A DNA stretch of 16,720 bases from DASSWG01 sp041689995 (GCA_041689995.1 JBDNFD010000161.1:1-16720); one strand, 5' to 3'; counted from the first letter of the stretch, positions 1-8,140 are shown. Notes: a model not told the origin generated them from the letters alone. Program-made: numbers and translations.

Positions 1-2
1 AA

Positions 3-116
3 AAACTAATAGAATCAATTGATATTGAATGGATTACTTGCAGGATAATAGCAAATATGGAAGATTTTGGTTTTCTAACAAATACGCATGATTTTAAATA
101 TCAAGCCGTTACGTAA
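3..116 (+). CDS. 3' end of an unidentified gene (partial)
   Basis: An open frame enters from the left edge and ends at TAA 114-116, giving 37 residues that finish in ...HDFKYQAVT. It looks coding because it has mixed, non-repetitive amino-acid content and stops shortly before the convergent nucleotidase gene ends at 141. The other two plus-strand frames hit stops within the first 25 bases. I do not recognise the family from this tail. No terminator hairpin is visible in the 24 bases between the two convergent genes. Confidence 0.4.
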   Translation, partial: KLIESIDIEWITCRIIANMEDFGFLTNTHDFKYQAVT

Positions 117-140
117 AATTGTTTTGGTGCGAAACTTGAG

Positions 141-821
141 TCAAAGAATATCGAAAAGTTGATCATAATGCGAAAGAACACTCGGATGAGGTTCACCTTG
201 CTGTGAAAAATGAAGGGCTTGCATTCCAAAATCAAGGGCGCCACGAATATCGGCCTCTAAATTATCACCGATCATCAAACTATTTTTCTTTGAAACATTC
301 GCCTTTTCCAAGGCATAGGCAAAAATCTTCGGATTCGGCTTTTTTACGCCTGCTTCTTCGGAAGTAGTGATGGTTTTGAAATAATGATCAATTTTAGCCG
401 TAGCTAATTTTTGATGCTGAATTTCCCGGAATCCGTTGGTGATAATATGTAACTCATATTTTTTATGAAGGTATTCCAAACTTGTCAAAACCCCGGGAAA
501 TAAATGGTTGGAATAGGGAAGATGGGTTATATAATCGTCTGCTAATTCTTCAATTTTCTCTTGGGAAATTTTGAATTTCAAGGCGCAAAATGCATCTTCC
601 AACCGGCCGCAGCGCAATTTCTCTTTTGTGATTTCATCGCGCTGGTACTGGTTCCAATAATTGTTGTTGATAGGAATATAACATTCCAAAAAGTTGGGCA
701 GTTCCACGGCAATTTTGTGCTTGGAAAAAATACGTTCAAAAGCCGCGGCGGAATTTTTATCGAAATCCCACAAGGTGTGATCCAAATCAAAAAAAATAGT
801 AGTGATATTAGTTGGTTTCAT
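141..821 (-). CDS. yjjG: YjjG-family HAD nucleotidase
   Basis: This is a 226-residue cytosolic haloacid-dehalogenase phosphatase of the YjjG type, which dephosphorylates nucleoside monophosphates including non-canonical pyrimidines (house cleaning). All four HAD motifs are visible: motif I FFDLDHTLW with nucleophile D12 and acid/base D14; motif II IITNG with T128; motif III lysine K161 in GVKKPNP; motif IV GDNLEAD with D186 and D191. A helical cap of about 80 residues follows motif I (type C1), as in YjjG. Length matches the family. Its start overlaps the 3' end of the upstream deacetylase-like gene by 14 bases, so it is probably translationally coupled as the last gene of the radC operon. 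Substrate preference cannot be read from sequence. Confidence 0.87.
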   Translation of the reverse strand: MKPTNITTIFFDLDHTLWDFDKNSAAAFERIFSKHKIAVELPNFLECYIPINNNYWNQYQRDEITKEKLRCGRLEDAFCALKFKISQEKIEELADDYITHLPYSNHLFPGVLTSLEYLHKKYELHIITNGFREIQHQKLATAKIDHYFKTITTSEEAGVKKPNPKIFAYALEKANVSKKNSLMIGDNLEADIRGALDFGMQALHFSQQGEPHPSVLSHYDQLFDIL

Positions 822-2097
822 GAAGATACGCTATCAAATTGAGCAACTTAATTCGATTATTTTTGGTCGAAAAATGGCTAATTTCAAAAACCAAGCCAGG
901 ATTTCCGGAAACTTTAGCTACTTCGGTTTTTATATTGCTTAAAACTTCAGTGGCCTTTTCCAACCCTATTTTTTGCAAAGTTTTGGAATTAAAAACATAG
1001 GGCTCCAAAATTAAGGGGGAAATGCGTTCCAGGCTTAAATCGTAAAATAGAAATGGAATGGAAGTTCCGGCCCGAAAACCAATACTGTCCACATAACCCA
1101 TGGAAAAATCCCGTTTAATTTCCAGTTTGTCGAAATTATTATAGGCCTCAGGTATATTCAAATTGAACCGATCGTTCAAAATAAAATCCAACGGACTGTT
1201 CACAATAGATTCGAAGCGTTTTTTTTCTGTTTGCAACACGTCCATATCAAGTAAAGCCTCGTCGCCGAGCAATAAGCCAACCACCGCATAATCGGCCATG
1301 GATTTTATCAGGGAATGATATTTTATTTTATGGTAATTGATGCTTTTATTAACTGCGGAATAATCGCTCAACTGAAACATGAAATGCAACGGGATTTTAT
1401 TTTTTTTGGAAAAATCCACCAATTCATCGTACACATCGTACGGATCTTTTGCGCCAAAAGCCAATACTTTTATGCGTTCCAAAATGGCATCAAAACGCAG
1501 AGAGAAAAAATTTCTGAAACTGGAACCAACCGCTCGCACTAGCCCTTTTTTTCGATATAAATAAGCCTGCGAAACGGCAATTATTGTACGGGAATCGAAG
1601 GTTTTTTGTGGTAATTCTTGTTCCGGGAAACGGGCTTGCAATATTTGTTTGAATTTTAAAGCCCAAATATCCACCACCGGCAAATGCAAGAAACCCTTTT
1701 GGAACGCCAGACTTTCTTCTGCCGGAAATCGACCAAATTTATCTTTTACATAGGGTTGGTATTCTTCATATCGACTCAGCAAATAAAAGGAAGCGGCAAA
1801 AATATCGAAAGGAAGGTCGCTTTTATCCGAGGTTCGAAAAAAACAGGGGGTTTCTTCCCATTGGCCAATATGAATATCGACATCGGAAAATCCCTGTTCC
1901 ACCAATAAATCCACTTGTTGCACAAAAAGTTCGTTTCCCAACCGTTGCCTTCCGTAAGACAATTTCAGGTCTGGATGGGCGATGAATTCTTCGATTTTTG
2001 AGGTAAATTTCACTTGAATCCCCAAAATATTCCAACAAATTTGTTTGAAGATATAGGTGATTCTTGGGGTCTGTTTTGTAATATAAATTAGCAGCAT
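808..2097 (-). CDS. Deacetylase-fold protein (DUF7033 type), probably catalytically inactive
   Basis: This 429-residue protein fits a Bacteroidota family annotated as polysaccharide deacetylase with an N-terminal DUF7033 region. Recognisable parts are the N terminus (MLLIYITKQTPRITYIFK), FDIFAASFYLLSRYEEY at 98-112, LPVVDIWALKF at 139-149, and the late GFRAGTSIPFLFYDL at 340-354. In the active members I recall, metal is held by a DxDN strand, a GLHPS loop and an RQH segment. The matching places here read TIIAVSQAY (171-179), VGLLLG (273-278) and FILNDRFNLN (305-314), so the Asp and both His ligands are absent. No signal peptide is evident. It lies 17 bases after radC and overlaps the nucleotidase gene by 14 bases. 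The family call is fairly sure; inactivity is inferred from remembered consensus. Confidence 0.72.
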   Translation of the reverse strand: MLLIYITKQTPRITYIFKQICWNILGIQVKFTSKIEEFIAHPDLKLSYGRQRLGNELFVQQVDLLVEQGFSDVDIHIGQWEETPCFFRTSDKSDLPFDIFAASFYLLSRYEEYQPYVKDKFGRFPAEESLAFQKGFLHLPVVDIWALKFKQILQARFPEQELPQKTFDSRTIIAVSQAYLYRKKGLVRAVGSSFRNFFSLRFDAILERIKVLAFGAKDPYDVYDELVDFSKKNKIPLHFMFQLSDYSAVNKSINYHKIKYHSLIKSMADYAVVGLLLGDEALLDMDVLQTEKKRFESIVNSPLDFILNDRFNLNIPEAYNNFDKLEIKRDFSMGYVDSIGFRAGTSIPFLFYDLSLERISPLILEPYVFNSKTLQKIGLEKATEVLSNIKTEVAKVSGNPGLVFEISHFSTKNNRIKLLNLIAYLHETN

Positions 2098-2114
2098 AGG
2101 TGCGCAAATTCGGA

Positions 2115-2831
2115 TTAAAGTAATTGTTCATCCGCAAAGCTAAAGTAGGCTTTTTGGGTAACAATTAGGTGGTCCAGCACTTTTATGTCAAGACTTTCCC
2201 CTGCGGTTTTTAATTTTTTTGTCAAATGTTTGTCTGCTTCACTGGGAATAAGAGTTCCCGACGGATGGTTGTGCGCCAAAATCAAGCAGGTGGCGCCATG
2301 TTCCAATGCATCTTTCAAAACCAGACGCACATCGACCACCGTTCCTGTAATTCCGCCTTTGCTTAACTGGGTTTTATGAATGATTTTATTCGAATTGTTC
2401 AAATAAATGACCCAAAATTCTTCATGGCCCAAATCGCCAATTAGAGGTTGCATTACCTCAAAAATGGAAGCGCTGGAAGTAACTTTCTTTTTAATTAAAG
2501 CTTCTTCAGACCTTCTTCTTCTACCTAGTTCCATCGCAGCAATAATGGTGATTGCTTTTGCCTCGCCGATTCCTTTGAATTTCATCAATTTCTGCACAGA
2601 AAATGTTCCCAAATTGTTCAAATTGTTTTCTGCACTTTGCAAAATACGCTGACTCAATTGCACCGCACTTTCTTGTGAATTTCCCGAACCAATCAAAATT
2701 GCGATCAATTCTGCATCGCTTAAAGAAGTCTCGCCTTTCAGCAGTAATTTTTCCCGCGGACGATCGCCTTCCGCCCAATTTTTAATGGAGAACGAGACAG
2801 GCTTTTCTTTCGGTGCGGCTTTTTCTTCCAT
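2115..2831 (-). CDS. radC: RadC family JAB/MPN-domain protein
   Basis: A 238-residue RadC-type protein. The N-terminal half carries a helix-hairpin-helix-like segment (LMKFKGIGEAKAITIIAAMELGRR, about 82-105). The C-terminal half is a JAB1/MPN zinc-metalloprotease-like domain with E137 or E138 in HEEFWVIYLN and the metal motif HNHPSG (H187, H189) followed by S197 and D200. All ligands expected of an intact JAMM site are present. Despite the name, RadC is not an established repair factor and its molecular role is unclear. It is the first gene of the minus-strand operon. Just upstream, a possible promoter (TTG at 2872-2874 and a one-mismatch -7 box at 2845-2852, 19 bases apart on the minus strand) would give a very short leader, so it is not listed separately. 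Confidence 0.92.
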   Translation of the reverse strand: MEEKAAPKEKPVSFSIKNWAEGDRPREKLLLKGETSLSDAELIAILIGSGNSQESAVQLSQRILQSAENNLNNLGTFSVQKLMKFKGIGEAKAITIIAAMELGRRRRSEEALIKKKVTSSASIFEVMQPLIGDLGHEEFWVIYLNNSNKIIHKTQLSKGGITGTVVDVRLVLKDALEHGATCLILAHNHPSGTLIPSEADKHLTKKLKTAGESLDIKVLDHLIVTQKAYFSFADEQLL

Positions 2832-2939
2832 GATTTATTTTTTATAAAGATAAAAAAATTCGTGTCCAAGACAATTTTTTGAGTTGAAAAGCGTGATTTT
2901 CAGAAAGATTTTTCAATAAAAGCAAACGGACTTACGATG

Positions 2940-2966
2940 TTGAACTTAACAAATGAATTATATTTG
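2940..2966 (+). promoter_or_regulatory. Predicted Bacteroidota-type promoter of eno
   Basis: TATATTTG at 2959-2966 matches the Bacteroidota -7 element TAnnTTTG exactly. A TTG at 2940-2942 can serve as the -33 element, 16 bases upstream, slightly short of the usual 17-23. The -7 box lies 26 bases before the eno ATG. The site is in the divergent gap between radC and eno. Confidence 0.5.
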
Positions 2967-2992
2967 CAGCTTAACCTTTCAAAAGAAATAAA

Positions 2993-4267
2993 ATGGGAAA
3001 TATCATCGACGTCCACGCACGACAAATTTTTGATTCACGGGGAAATCCCACTGTCGAAGTGGAAGTGATCACCGAAAACGGGATTATGGGTCGTGCCGCC
3101 GTTCCTTCCGGTGCTTCAACGGGAGAACATGAAGCGGTGGAACTTCGGGATGGAGGTAAAAATTTCCTCGGAAAAGGGGTTCGGAAAGCGGTGAAAAACG
3201 TAAATGGTCCGATTGCGGAAAGTTTATTGGGTTTCTCGGTTTTTGATCAAATTCGGATCGACCAAATCATGATCGATCTCGACGGAACCCCAAACAAATC
3301 GAAACTCGGAGCGAATGCCATTTTGGGTGTTTCCCTTGCGGTGGCAAAGGCTGCGGCCCAAGAATTGGGAATGCCGCTTTATCGATATGTGGGTGGCGTT
3401 AGTGCCAAAACATTGCCGATTCCGATGATGAACATCATCAACGGAGGTTCGCACAGCGATGCTTCGATCGCCTTTCAAGAATTTATGGTCATGCCGGTGA
3501 AAGCGGAAAATTTCTCGCAAGCCATGCAGATGGGAAGCGAAATTTTTCATCATTTGAAAAAAGTGTTGCACGATCGGAATTTAAGTACGGCTGTGGGTGA
3601 TGAAGGCGGATTTGCACCGAAATTGAATGGCACCGAAGACGCATTGGAATGTATAAAATTGGCGGTGGAAAATGCCGGTTATTCCTTTGGCGACCAAATT
3701 ATGATCGCCTTGGATTGTGCAGCTTCCGAATTTTTTGTCAATGGGAAATATGACTATTCCAAATTTGAAGGAAAAAATGGAAAGATCCGAACCATTGCGG
3801 AACAAGTGGATTATTTGGCTGAATTAGCTGAAAATTATCCCATTGTTTCTATTGAAGATGGCATGGACGAAAACGATTGGGAAGGTTGGAAATTATTGAC
3901 AGAAAAGATTGGCGACAAAGTACAACTGGTAGGCGACGATGTGTTTGTTACCAACGTGGTGCGTCTCGGAAAAGGAATCAAAAATAATATTGCCAATTCT
4001 ATTTTAATAAAGGTGAATCAAATTGGGACGTTGACAGAAACCATTTCCGCGGTTGATATGGCGCATCGTGCGGGATATACCGCTGTGATGTCGCATCGTT
4101 CGGGTGAAACGGAAGATACCACCATTGCAGATTTGGCCGTGGCATTGAACACAGGACAAATAAAGACGGGTTCCGCCTCTCGAAGTGACCGAATGGCGAA
4201 ATATAACCAGTTGTTACGTATCGAAGAGGAATTGGGGGAAAGCGCCTTTTATCCGAGAAAGCTTTAG
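2993..4267 (+). CDS. eno: Enolase
   Basis: Phosphopyruvate hydratase interconverts 2-phosphoglycerate and phosphoenolpyruvate in glycolysis and gluconeogenesis; cytosolic, Mg-dependent. The 424 residues match full-length bacterial enolase. Visible landmarks: N-terminal ARQIFDSRGNPTVEVEV (9-25), the mobile loop PSGASTGEHEA (38-48), catalytic E204 in GDEGGFAPK, metal ligands D241 (ALDC), E288 (SIEDG) and D315 (VGDD), catalytic K340 in the signature ILIKVNQIGT, SHRSGETEDT (367-376), and the C-terminal SRSDRMAKYNQLLRIEEEL. The ATG at 2993 gives the normal N terminus. The gene is visibly GC-richer than the accessory end of the window: the 60-base line at 3301 has 35 G+C. The TAG stop lies inside a heptamer repeat array. 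Codon use suggests high expression, an inference only. Confidence 0.98.
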   Translation: MGNIIDVHARQIFDSRGNPTVEVEVITENGIMGRAAVPSGASTGEHEAVELRDGGKNFLGKGVRKAVKNVNGPIAESLLGFSVFDQIRIDQIMIDLDGTPNKSKLGANAILGVSLAVAKAAAQELGMPLYRYVGGVSAKTLPIPMMNIINGGSHSDASIAFQEFMVMPVKAENFSQAMQMGSEIFHHLKKVLHDRNLSTAVGDEGGFAPKLNGTEDALECIKLAVENAGYSFGDQIMIALDCAASEFFVNGKYDYSKFEGKNGKIRTIAEQVDYLAELAENYPIVSIEDGMDENDWEGWKLLTEKIGDKVQLVGDDVFVTNVVRLGKGIKNNIANSILIKVNQIGTLTETISAVDMAHRAGYTAVMSHRSGETEDTTIADLAVALNTGQIKTGSASRSDRMAKYNQLLRIEEELGESAFYPRKL

Positions 4268-4288
4268 GCTGTAAGCTTTAGGCTGTAT
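4261..4288. repeat. Heptamer tandem array overlapping the eno stop codon
   Basis: Four heptamers in register: GCTTTAG, GCTGTAA, GCTTTAG, GCTGTAT. They form an exact 14-base duplication (4260-4273 and 4274-4287). Read on the minus strand they are ATACAGC, CTAAAGC, TTACAGC and CTAAAGC, i.e. about YWAMAGC, the same unit type as the array at 6729-6763. The first heptamer contains the eno stop codon. Confidence 0.7.
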
Positions 4289-4407
4289 TAAATAATGAAA
4301 AAAGTTGAATCAAGAGGGGAGGTTTGAACCATAATTTCGTCCGTATTCTACCGCTTATCATTTAAAAATACATCTAACAATAAATAATGTTTTTATTCAA
4401 TTTTTTG

Positions 4408-4415
4408 TACCTTAG
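4408..4415 (+). promoter_or_regulatory. Possible -7 promoter element of gltA
   Basis: TACCTTAG differs by one base from TAnnTTTG and lies 34 bases before the gltA ATG. No convincing -33 TTG is found at the expected distance. The gap 4289-4407 shows no gene; a 10-codon ATG frame at 4294 is too short to credit. Confidence 0.25.
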
Positions 4416-4449
4416 CACTCCTTAAATTCACAAAAGCAGAAAATATAAT

Positions 4450-5736
4450 ATGTCAAAAATTGCGACGATAGAAATAGATGGGAAAAAATATGAATTTCCT
4501 ATGGTCAAAGGCACCGAAAATGAAATTGCCATTGATATTAGTTCCTTGCGAATGAGCAGCGGAGGCGTGATCACATTAGATCCAGGTTTTAAAAATACAG
4601 GTTCTTGCGAAAGTTCCATTACTTTTCTGAACGGAGAAGAAGGGATTTTGCGTTACCGTGGTTATTCCATAGAATCTTTGGCCGAGAAGGCTGATTTCTT
4701 GGAAGTGTGTTATCTTTTGATTTTCGGTGAATTGCCTTCGAAAGAAATATTGCACCGATTTTATTGCGACATCAAGAAAGAATCCATTGTCGACGAAGAA
4801 ATGAAAAAGATTTTGGACGGTTTTCCAAAATCGGCTCATCCCATGGGCGTGCTTTCTTCTATGACAAGTGCTTTAATTGCTTTTAACCCGGGTTCGGTGA
4901 ACGTGGATTCCCCAGACGAAATGTACCACGCAATCGTAAAGTTATTAGGAAAATTCCCGGTATTGGTAGCCTGGACCTTGCGAAAACGAAGCGGTCAACC
5001 ATTGGATTATGGCGATAGCACCTTGAATTACGTGGACAACATTTTAAAAATGATGTTCAAAAAACCCTATGAAAATTATCAAATAGATCCGAAAGTTTCG
5101 GCAGCATTGAACAAATTATTGATATTGCATGCCGATCATGAACAGAATTGTTCCACTTCCACGGTAAGAATGGTGGGTTCTTCCCACGCCGGATTATTTG
5201 CTTCTATTTCTGCCGGCATAAATGCACTTTGGGGCCCACTTCACGGCGGCGCCAATCAGGCTGTAATTGAAATGTTGGAAGCGATCAAAGCAGATGGTGG
5301 CGATACCAAAAAATATATGGCCAAGGCGAAAGACAAGAAAGATCCGTTCCGTTTGATGGGCTTCGGGCACAGGGTTTATAAAAATTTCGATCCACGTGCG
5401 CGTATCATCAAGAAATCAGCTGATCAAGTTTTAGAGAGTTTGGGTATCGAAGACCCGATTTTGAGTATTGCCAAAGGATTGGAAAAAGAAGCTTTGGAAG
5501 ATCAATATTTTGTAAAACGAAAATTATATCCAAACGTCGATTTCTATTCTGGTATTATTTATAGGGCGTTGGAAATTCCCACTGAAATGTTCACCGTAAT
5601 GTTTGCATTGGGAAGATTGCCGGGCTGGATCGCACAATGGCGGGAGATGCGTTTGAAAAAAGAACCTATTGGTAGGCCGAGACAAATTTACACCGGAGAA
5701 AATCTTCGCGAATTTGTAGAAATCGAAAATCGTTAA
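4450..5736 (+). CDS. gltA: Citrate synthase
   Basis: Condenses acetyl-CoA with oxaloacetate to citrate, the entry step of the TCA cycle; cytosolic. The 428 residues match the large bacterial (type II, GltA-like) form with its N-terminal beta-rich extension (about 1-60). The catalytic triad is complete: H265 in GPLHGGANQ, H307 in the signature GFGHRVYKNFDPRA, and D364 in PNVDFYSG. The oxaloacetate-binding histidine H230 sits in LHADHEQNCSTSTVR, and the C-terminal arginines are in GRPRQIYTG. The allosteric NADH site of some GltA proteins was not assessed. The gene follows eno by 182 bases and ends in its own intrinsic terminator, so it is probably a separate transcription unit. Confidence 0.97.
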   Translation: MSKIATIEIDGKKYEFPMVKGTENEIAIDISSLRMSSGGVITLDPGFKNTGSCESSITFLNGEEGILRYRGYSIESLAEKADFLEVCYLLIFGELPSKEILHRFYCDIKKESIVDEEMKKILDGFPKSAHPMGVLSSMTSALIAFNPGSVNVDSPDEMYHAIVKLLGKFPVLVAWTLRKRSGQPLDYGDSTLNYVDNILKMMFKKPYENYQIDPKVSAALNKLLILHADHEQNCSTSTVRMVGSSHAGLFASISAGINALWGPLHGGANQAVIEMLEAIKADGGDTKKYMAKAKDKKDPFRLMGFGHRVYKNFDPRARIIKKSADQVLESLGIEDPILSIAKGLEKEALEDQYFVKRKLYPNVDFYSGIIYRALEIPTEMFTVMFALGRLPGWIAQWREMRLKKEPIGRPRQIYTGENLREFVEIENR

Positions 5737-5755
5737 AACGAAATAAATTCTTTGT

Positions 5756-5786
5756 AAAAGCTTCCTGCTAGTAGGAAGCTTTTTTA
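5756..5786 (+). terminator. Intrinsic terminator after gltA
   Basis: A stem of AAAAGCTTCCT (5756-5766) pairs with AGGAAGCTTTT (5773-5783) around a 6-base loop and runs into a T tract. It begins 19 bases after the gltA stop. The next gene starts only about 23 bases later, so that gene depends on read-through or on a promoter overlapping the terminator. Confidence 0.85.
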
Positions 5787-5808
5787 TATGGCTTAAAATT
5801 TAAATTCG

Positions 5809-6723
5809 ATGTTGCAATTACATATCACAGACGAAACTTCCCCGTTGAAAGCGGTGATTTTGGGCTCGGCCAAAAATAGCGGTGATGCGCCAGAACTTAA
5901 AGATGCATACGATCCAAAATCCAAAGAGCATATCAAAGCCGGCACTTATCCAAAAGAAGCGGATATGATTTCGGAGATTCAAGAAGTGGAAAAAGTTTTG
6001 GAAAAATATGGGGTAGAAATTTTCAGGCCAAAGATGATTCCCGGGTACAATCAGATTTTTTCGCGCGATATAGCTTTTGTGATTGAAGACAAGTTTATCA
6101 AGGCAAATATTCTCCCTGACCGTGAACGGGAAATTCAAGCTATTTCCCACGTGATCGATCTGATCGATCCGTCAAAAATAGTGGAACTTTCAGTTGAAGC
6201 GCATGTGGAGGGTGGCGATGTGATGCCTTATGGCGAATATATTTTTGTGGGAACCTACCGCGGAGATGATTATCCGAATTATATAACCGCACGAACCAAT
6301 ATGAAGGCCGTTGGCGAATTGCAGCATTTATTTCCTCATAAAAAAGTTAAATCCTTCAATCTTCGGAAGTCAAACACCGATGCCAGGGCAAATGCGCTTC
6401 ACTTGGATTGTTGTTATCAACCAGTGGGAAAAAATATGGCTATCATTCACAGAAATGGATTTTTGGAAGAAGAAGAATTTCAGTGGTTGGTGGATTTTCA
6501 CGGAAAGGAAAATATTTTTGAAATTACCGCCGAAGAAATGTACCAGATGTACAGCAATATTTTCAGTATCTCCCAAGAAGTAGTGATTTCAGACAAATCA
6601 TTCGACCGTTTGAACAATTGGTTGCGAGGCCGTGGGATTACGGTGGAAGAAGTCCACTATCGTGAAATTGCCAAACAAGAAGGCTTGCTGCGCTGTACAA
6701 CAATGCCCTTGATTCGGGAATAA
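5809..6723 (+). CDS. DDAH/arginine-deiminase-family guanidino hydrolase
   Basis: A 304-residue member of the guanidino-group modifying superfamily (dimethylarginine dimethylaminohydrolase, arginine deiminase, amidinotransferases). The superfamily active site is intact: SRD (85-87, after IF), EGGD (134-137), catalytic H198 in ALHLDCCYQPVG, and nucleophile C296 near the C terminus in LLRCTTMPL. These enzymes attack the guanidinium carbon of arginine-like substrates through a thiouronium intermediate. The sequence does not show whether the substrate is methylarginine, arginine, citrulline or another compound. There is no signal peptide. It follows the gltA terminator closely, and its stop is followed directly by a heptamer repeat array. 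The short C-terminal tail with the Cys 9 residues from the end resembles DDAH more than classical ADI. Confidence 0.85.
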   Translation: MLQLHITDETSPLKAVILGSAKNSGDAPELKDAYDPKSKEHIKAGTYPKEADMISEIQEVEKVLEKYGVEIFRPKMIPGYNQIFSRDIAFVIEDKFIKANILPDREREIQAISHVIDLIDPSKIVELSVEAHVEGGDVMPYGEYIFVGTYRGDDYPNYITARTNMKAVGELQHLFPHKKVKSFNLRKSNTDARANALHLDCCYQPVGKNMAIIHRNGFLEEEEFQWLVDFHGKENIFEITAEEMYQMYSNIFSISQEVVISDKSFDRLNNWLRGRGITVEEVHYREIAKQEGLLRCTTMPLIRE

Positions 6724-6728
6724 ATTAT

Positions 6729-6763
6729 AAAAAGCCAAAAGCCAAAAGCCAACAGCCAACAGC
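6729..6763. repeat. Heptamer tandem array after the DDAH-family gene
   Basis: Five heptamers in register: AAAAAGC, CAAAAGC, CAAAAGC, CAACAGC, CAACAGC. The array begins 6 bases after the stop codon of the DDAH-family gene and ends 5 bases before the convergent ahcY stop. The unit (about CAAMAGC) is a variant of the one at 4261-4288. No standard intrinsic terminator is visible in this convergent gap. Confidence 0.75.
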
Positions 6764-6768
6764 CTAAA

Positions 6769-8085
6769 TTAATACCTATAATATTCTGGTTTAAAAGGGC
6801 CTTTTACTTCCACACCAATATATTTCGCTTGTTCTTCGCTCAGTTCCGTAAGTTCGGCACCGACTTTCTTTAGATGTAATTTGGCCACTTTTTCGTCCAA
6901 ATATTTTGGAAGCATATATACTTCATTGGCGTATTTATCGCCATTTTTCCACAATTCAATTTGCGCCAAAGTCTGGTTGGTGAACGAGTTGCTCATTACA
7001 AAACTTGGATGACCGGTCGCACAGCCAAGATTCACCAAACGACCTTCCGCCAAAAGCACAATATCTTTTCCGTTGATCGTGTATTTATCGACTTGTGGTT
7101 TGATTTCCACTTTTGAATCCCCGTGATTTTTGTTCAACCAAGCAACATCAATCTCGTTGTCGAAATGACCAATGTTCGCCACAATGGTTTTGTCCTTCAT
7201 CGCTTCGAAATGTTTGGAGGTCAAGATATCCTTGTTTCCGGTAGCTGTAATCACAATATCCGCATGTTCGATGACGGTTTCCAATTTCTTGACTTCATAT
7301 CCGTCCATCGCAGCTTGCAGTGCGCAAATCGGATCAATTTCGGTAACGGTAACTATGGCATTTGCGGCTTTGAAAGAAGCGGCAGTTCCTTTTCCCACAT
7401 CGCCATAACCACAAACTATCACACGTTTTCCTGCCAACATTACATCGGTTGCACGACGGATCGCATCGACAGCACTTTCGCGACAACCATATTTATTGTC
7501 AAATTTCGATTTGGTCACCGAATCGTTCACATTGATCGCAGGCATCGGTAAAGTTCCGTTTTTCACTCGTTCATATAAACGGTGAACGCCGGTAGTGGTT
7601 TCTTCTGAAAGCCCTTTGATATCTTTTGCCAATTCCGGATAATTGTCCAAAACCATATTCGTCAGATCGCCGCCATCGTCCAAAATCATGTTCAATGGTT
7701 TACGTTCTTCCCCAAAAAACAAGGTTTGTTCGATGCACCAATTAAATTCCTCTTCATTCATTCCCTTCCACGCATAAACCGGCACACCAGTAGCAGCGAT
7801 CGCAGCAGCAGCCTGGTCTTGTGTCGAAAAAATATTGCATGAACTCCAAGTTACTTCTGCGCCCAATGCACGTAAAGTTTCTATCAAAACCGCAGTTTGG
7901 ATAGTCATGTGCAAACATCCAGCGATGCGCGCGCCTTTCAAAGGTTGTTCGGTTTTGTATTCTTCCCGAAGAGCCATCAGGCCAGGCATTTCGGCTTCTG
8001 CCAATTCAATTTCTTTCCTTCCCCAGTCTGCCAAAGAAATATCTTTTACTTTATAGGCCACATAAGGCAATGTTTCTGAATTCAT
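6769..8085 (-). CDS. ahcY: S-adenosylhomocysteine hydrolase
   Basis: Reversibly splits S-adenosylhomocysteine into adenosine and homocysteine, clearing the product inhibitor of methyltransferases; cytosolic, NAD-dependent. The 438 residues include H59 (CLHM), D137/D138 (LDDGGD), E161-L170 EETTTGVHRL, K193 and D197 in TKSKFDNKYG, the Rossmann motif GYGDVGKGT (226-234), NIGHFDNEID (304-313), H359 in ATGHPSFVMSNSF and the family C terminus GPFKPEYYRY. Length and the continuous 130-200 region show the short, human-like form without the roughly 40-residue insertion of many bacterial enzymes. The ATG at 8085 gives the conserved N terminus (YVAYKVKDISLADWGRKEI). It is divergent from the phosphopantetheinyl transferase gene, with 83 bases between. 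Confidence 0.97.
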   Translation of the reverse strand: MNSETLPYVAYKVKDISLADWGRKEIELAEAEMPGLMALREEYKTEQPLKGARIAGCLHMTIQTAVLIETLRALGAEVTWSSCNIFSTQDQAAAAIAATGVPVYAWKGMNEEEFNWCIEQTLFFGEERKPLNMILDDGGDLTNMVLDNYPELAKDIKGLSEETTTGVHRLYERVKNGTLPMPAINVNDSVTKSKFDNKYGCRESAVDAIRRATDVMLAGKRVIVCGYGDVGKGTAASFKAANAIVTVTEIDPICALQAAMDGYEVKKLETVIEHADIVITATGNKDILTSKHFEAMKDKTIVANIGHFDNEIDVAWLNKNHGDSKVEIKPQVDKYTINGKDIVLLAEGRLVNLGCATGHPSFVMSNSFTNQTLAQIELWKNGDKYANEVYMLPKYLDEKVAKLHLKKVGAELTELSEEQAKYIGVEVKGPFKPEYYRY

Positions 8086-8112
8086 GTTCCGTATATTTGT
8101 TATAAAATATCA

Positions 8113-8125
8113 GCCGTTGGACGGC
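8113..8125. other. Short perfect hairpin in the ahcY leader
   Basis: GCCGT, loop TGG, ACGGC: a 5-bp GC-rich stem. On the minus strand it lies in the predicted ahcY leader, 28-40 bases before the start codon. On the plus strand it is followed by CTTTTT, so it could also stop antisense transcription coming out of the ahcY region. Function unknown. Confidence 0.35.
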
Positions 8126-8140
8126 CTTTTTAATTAATTG

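Noticed and set aside
4294..4326. Short ATG frame between eno and gltA as a leader peptide
   Set aside because: It encodes only 10 residues, with no run of regulatory codons and no attenuator hairpin next to it.
7123..7551. Plus-strand ORF of 142 codons inside ahcY
   Set aside because: It is antisense to the highly conserved ahcY coding region, has no recognisable domain, and is best explained as a shadow frame.
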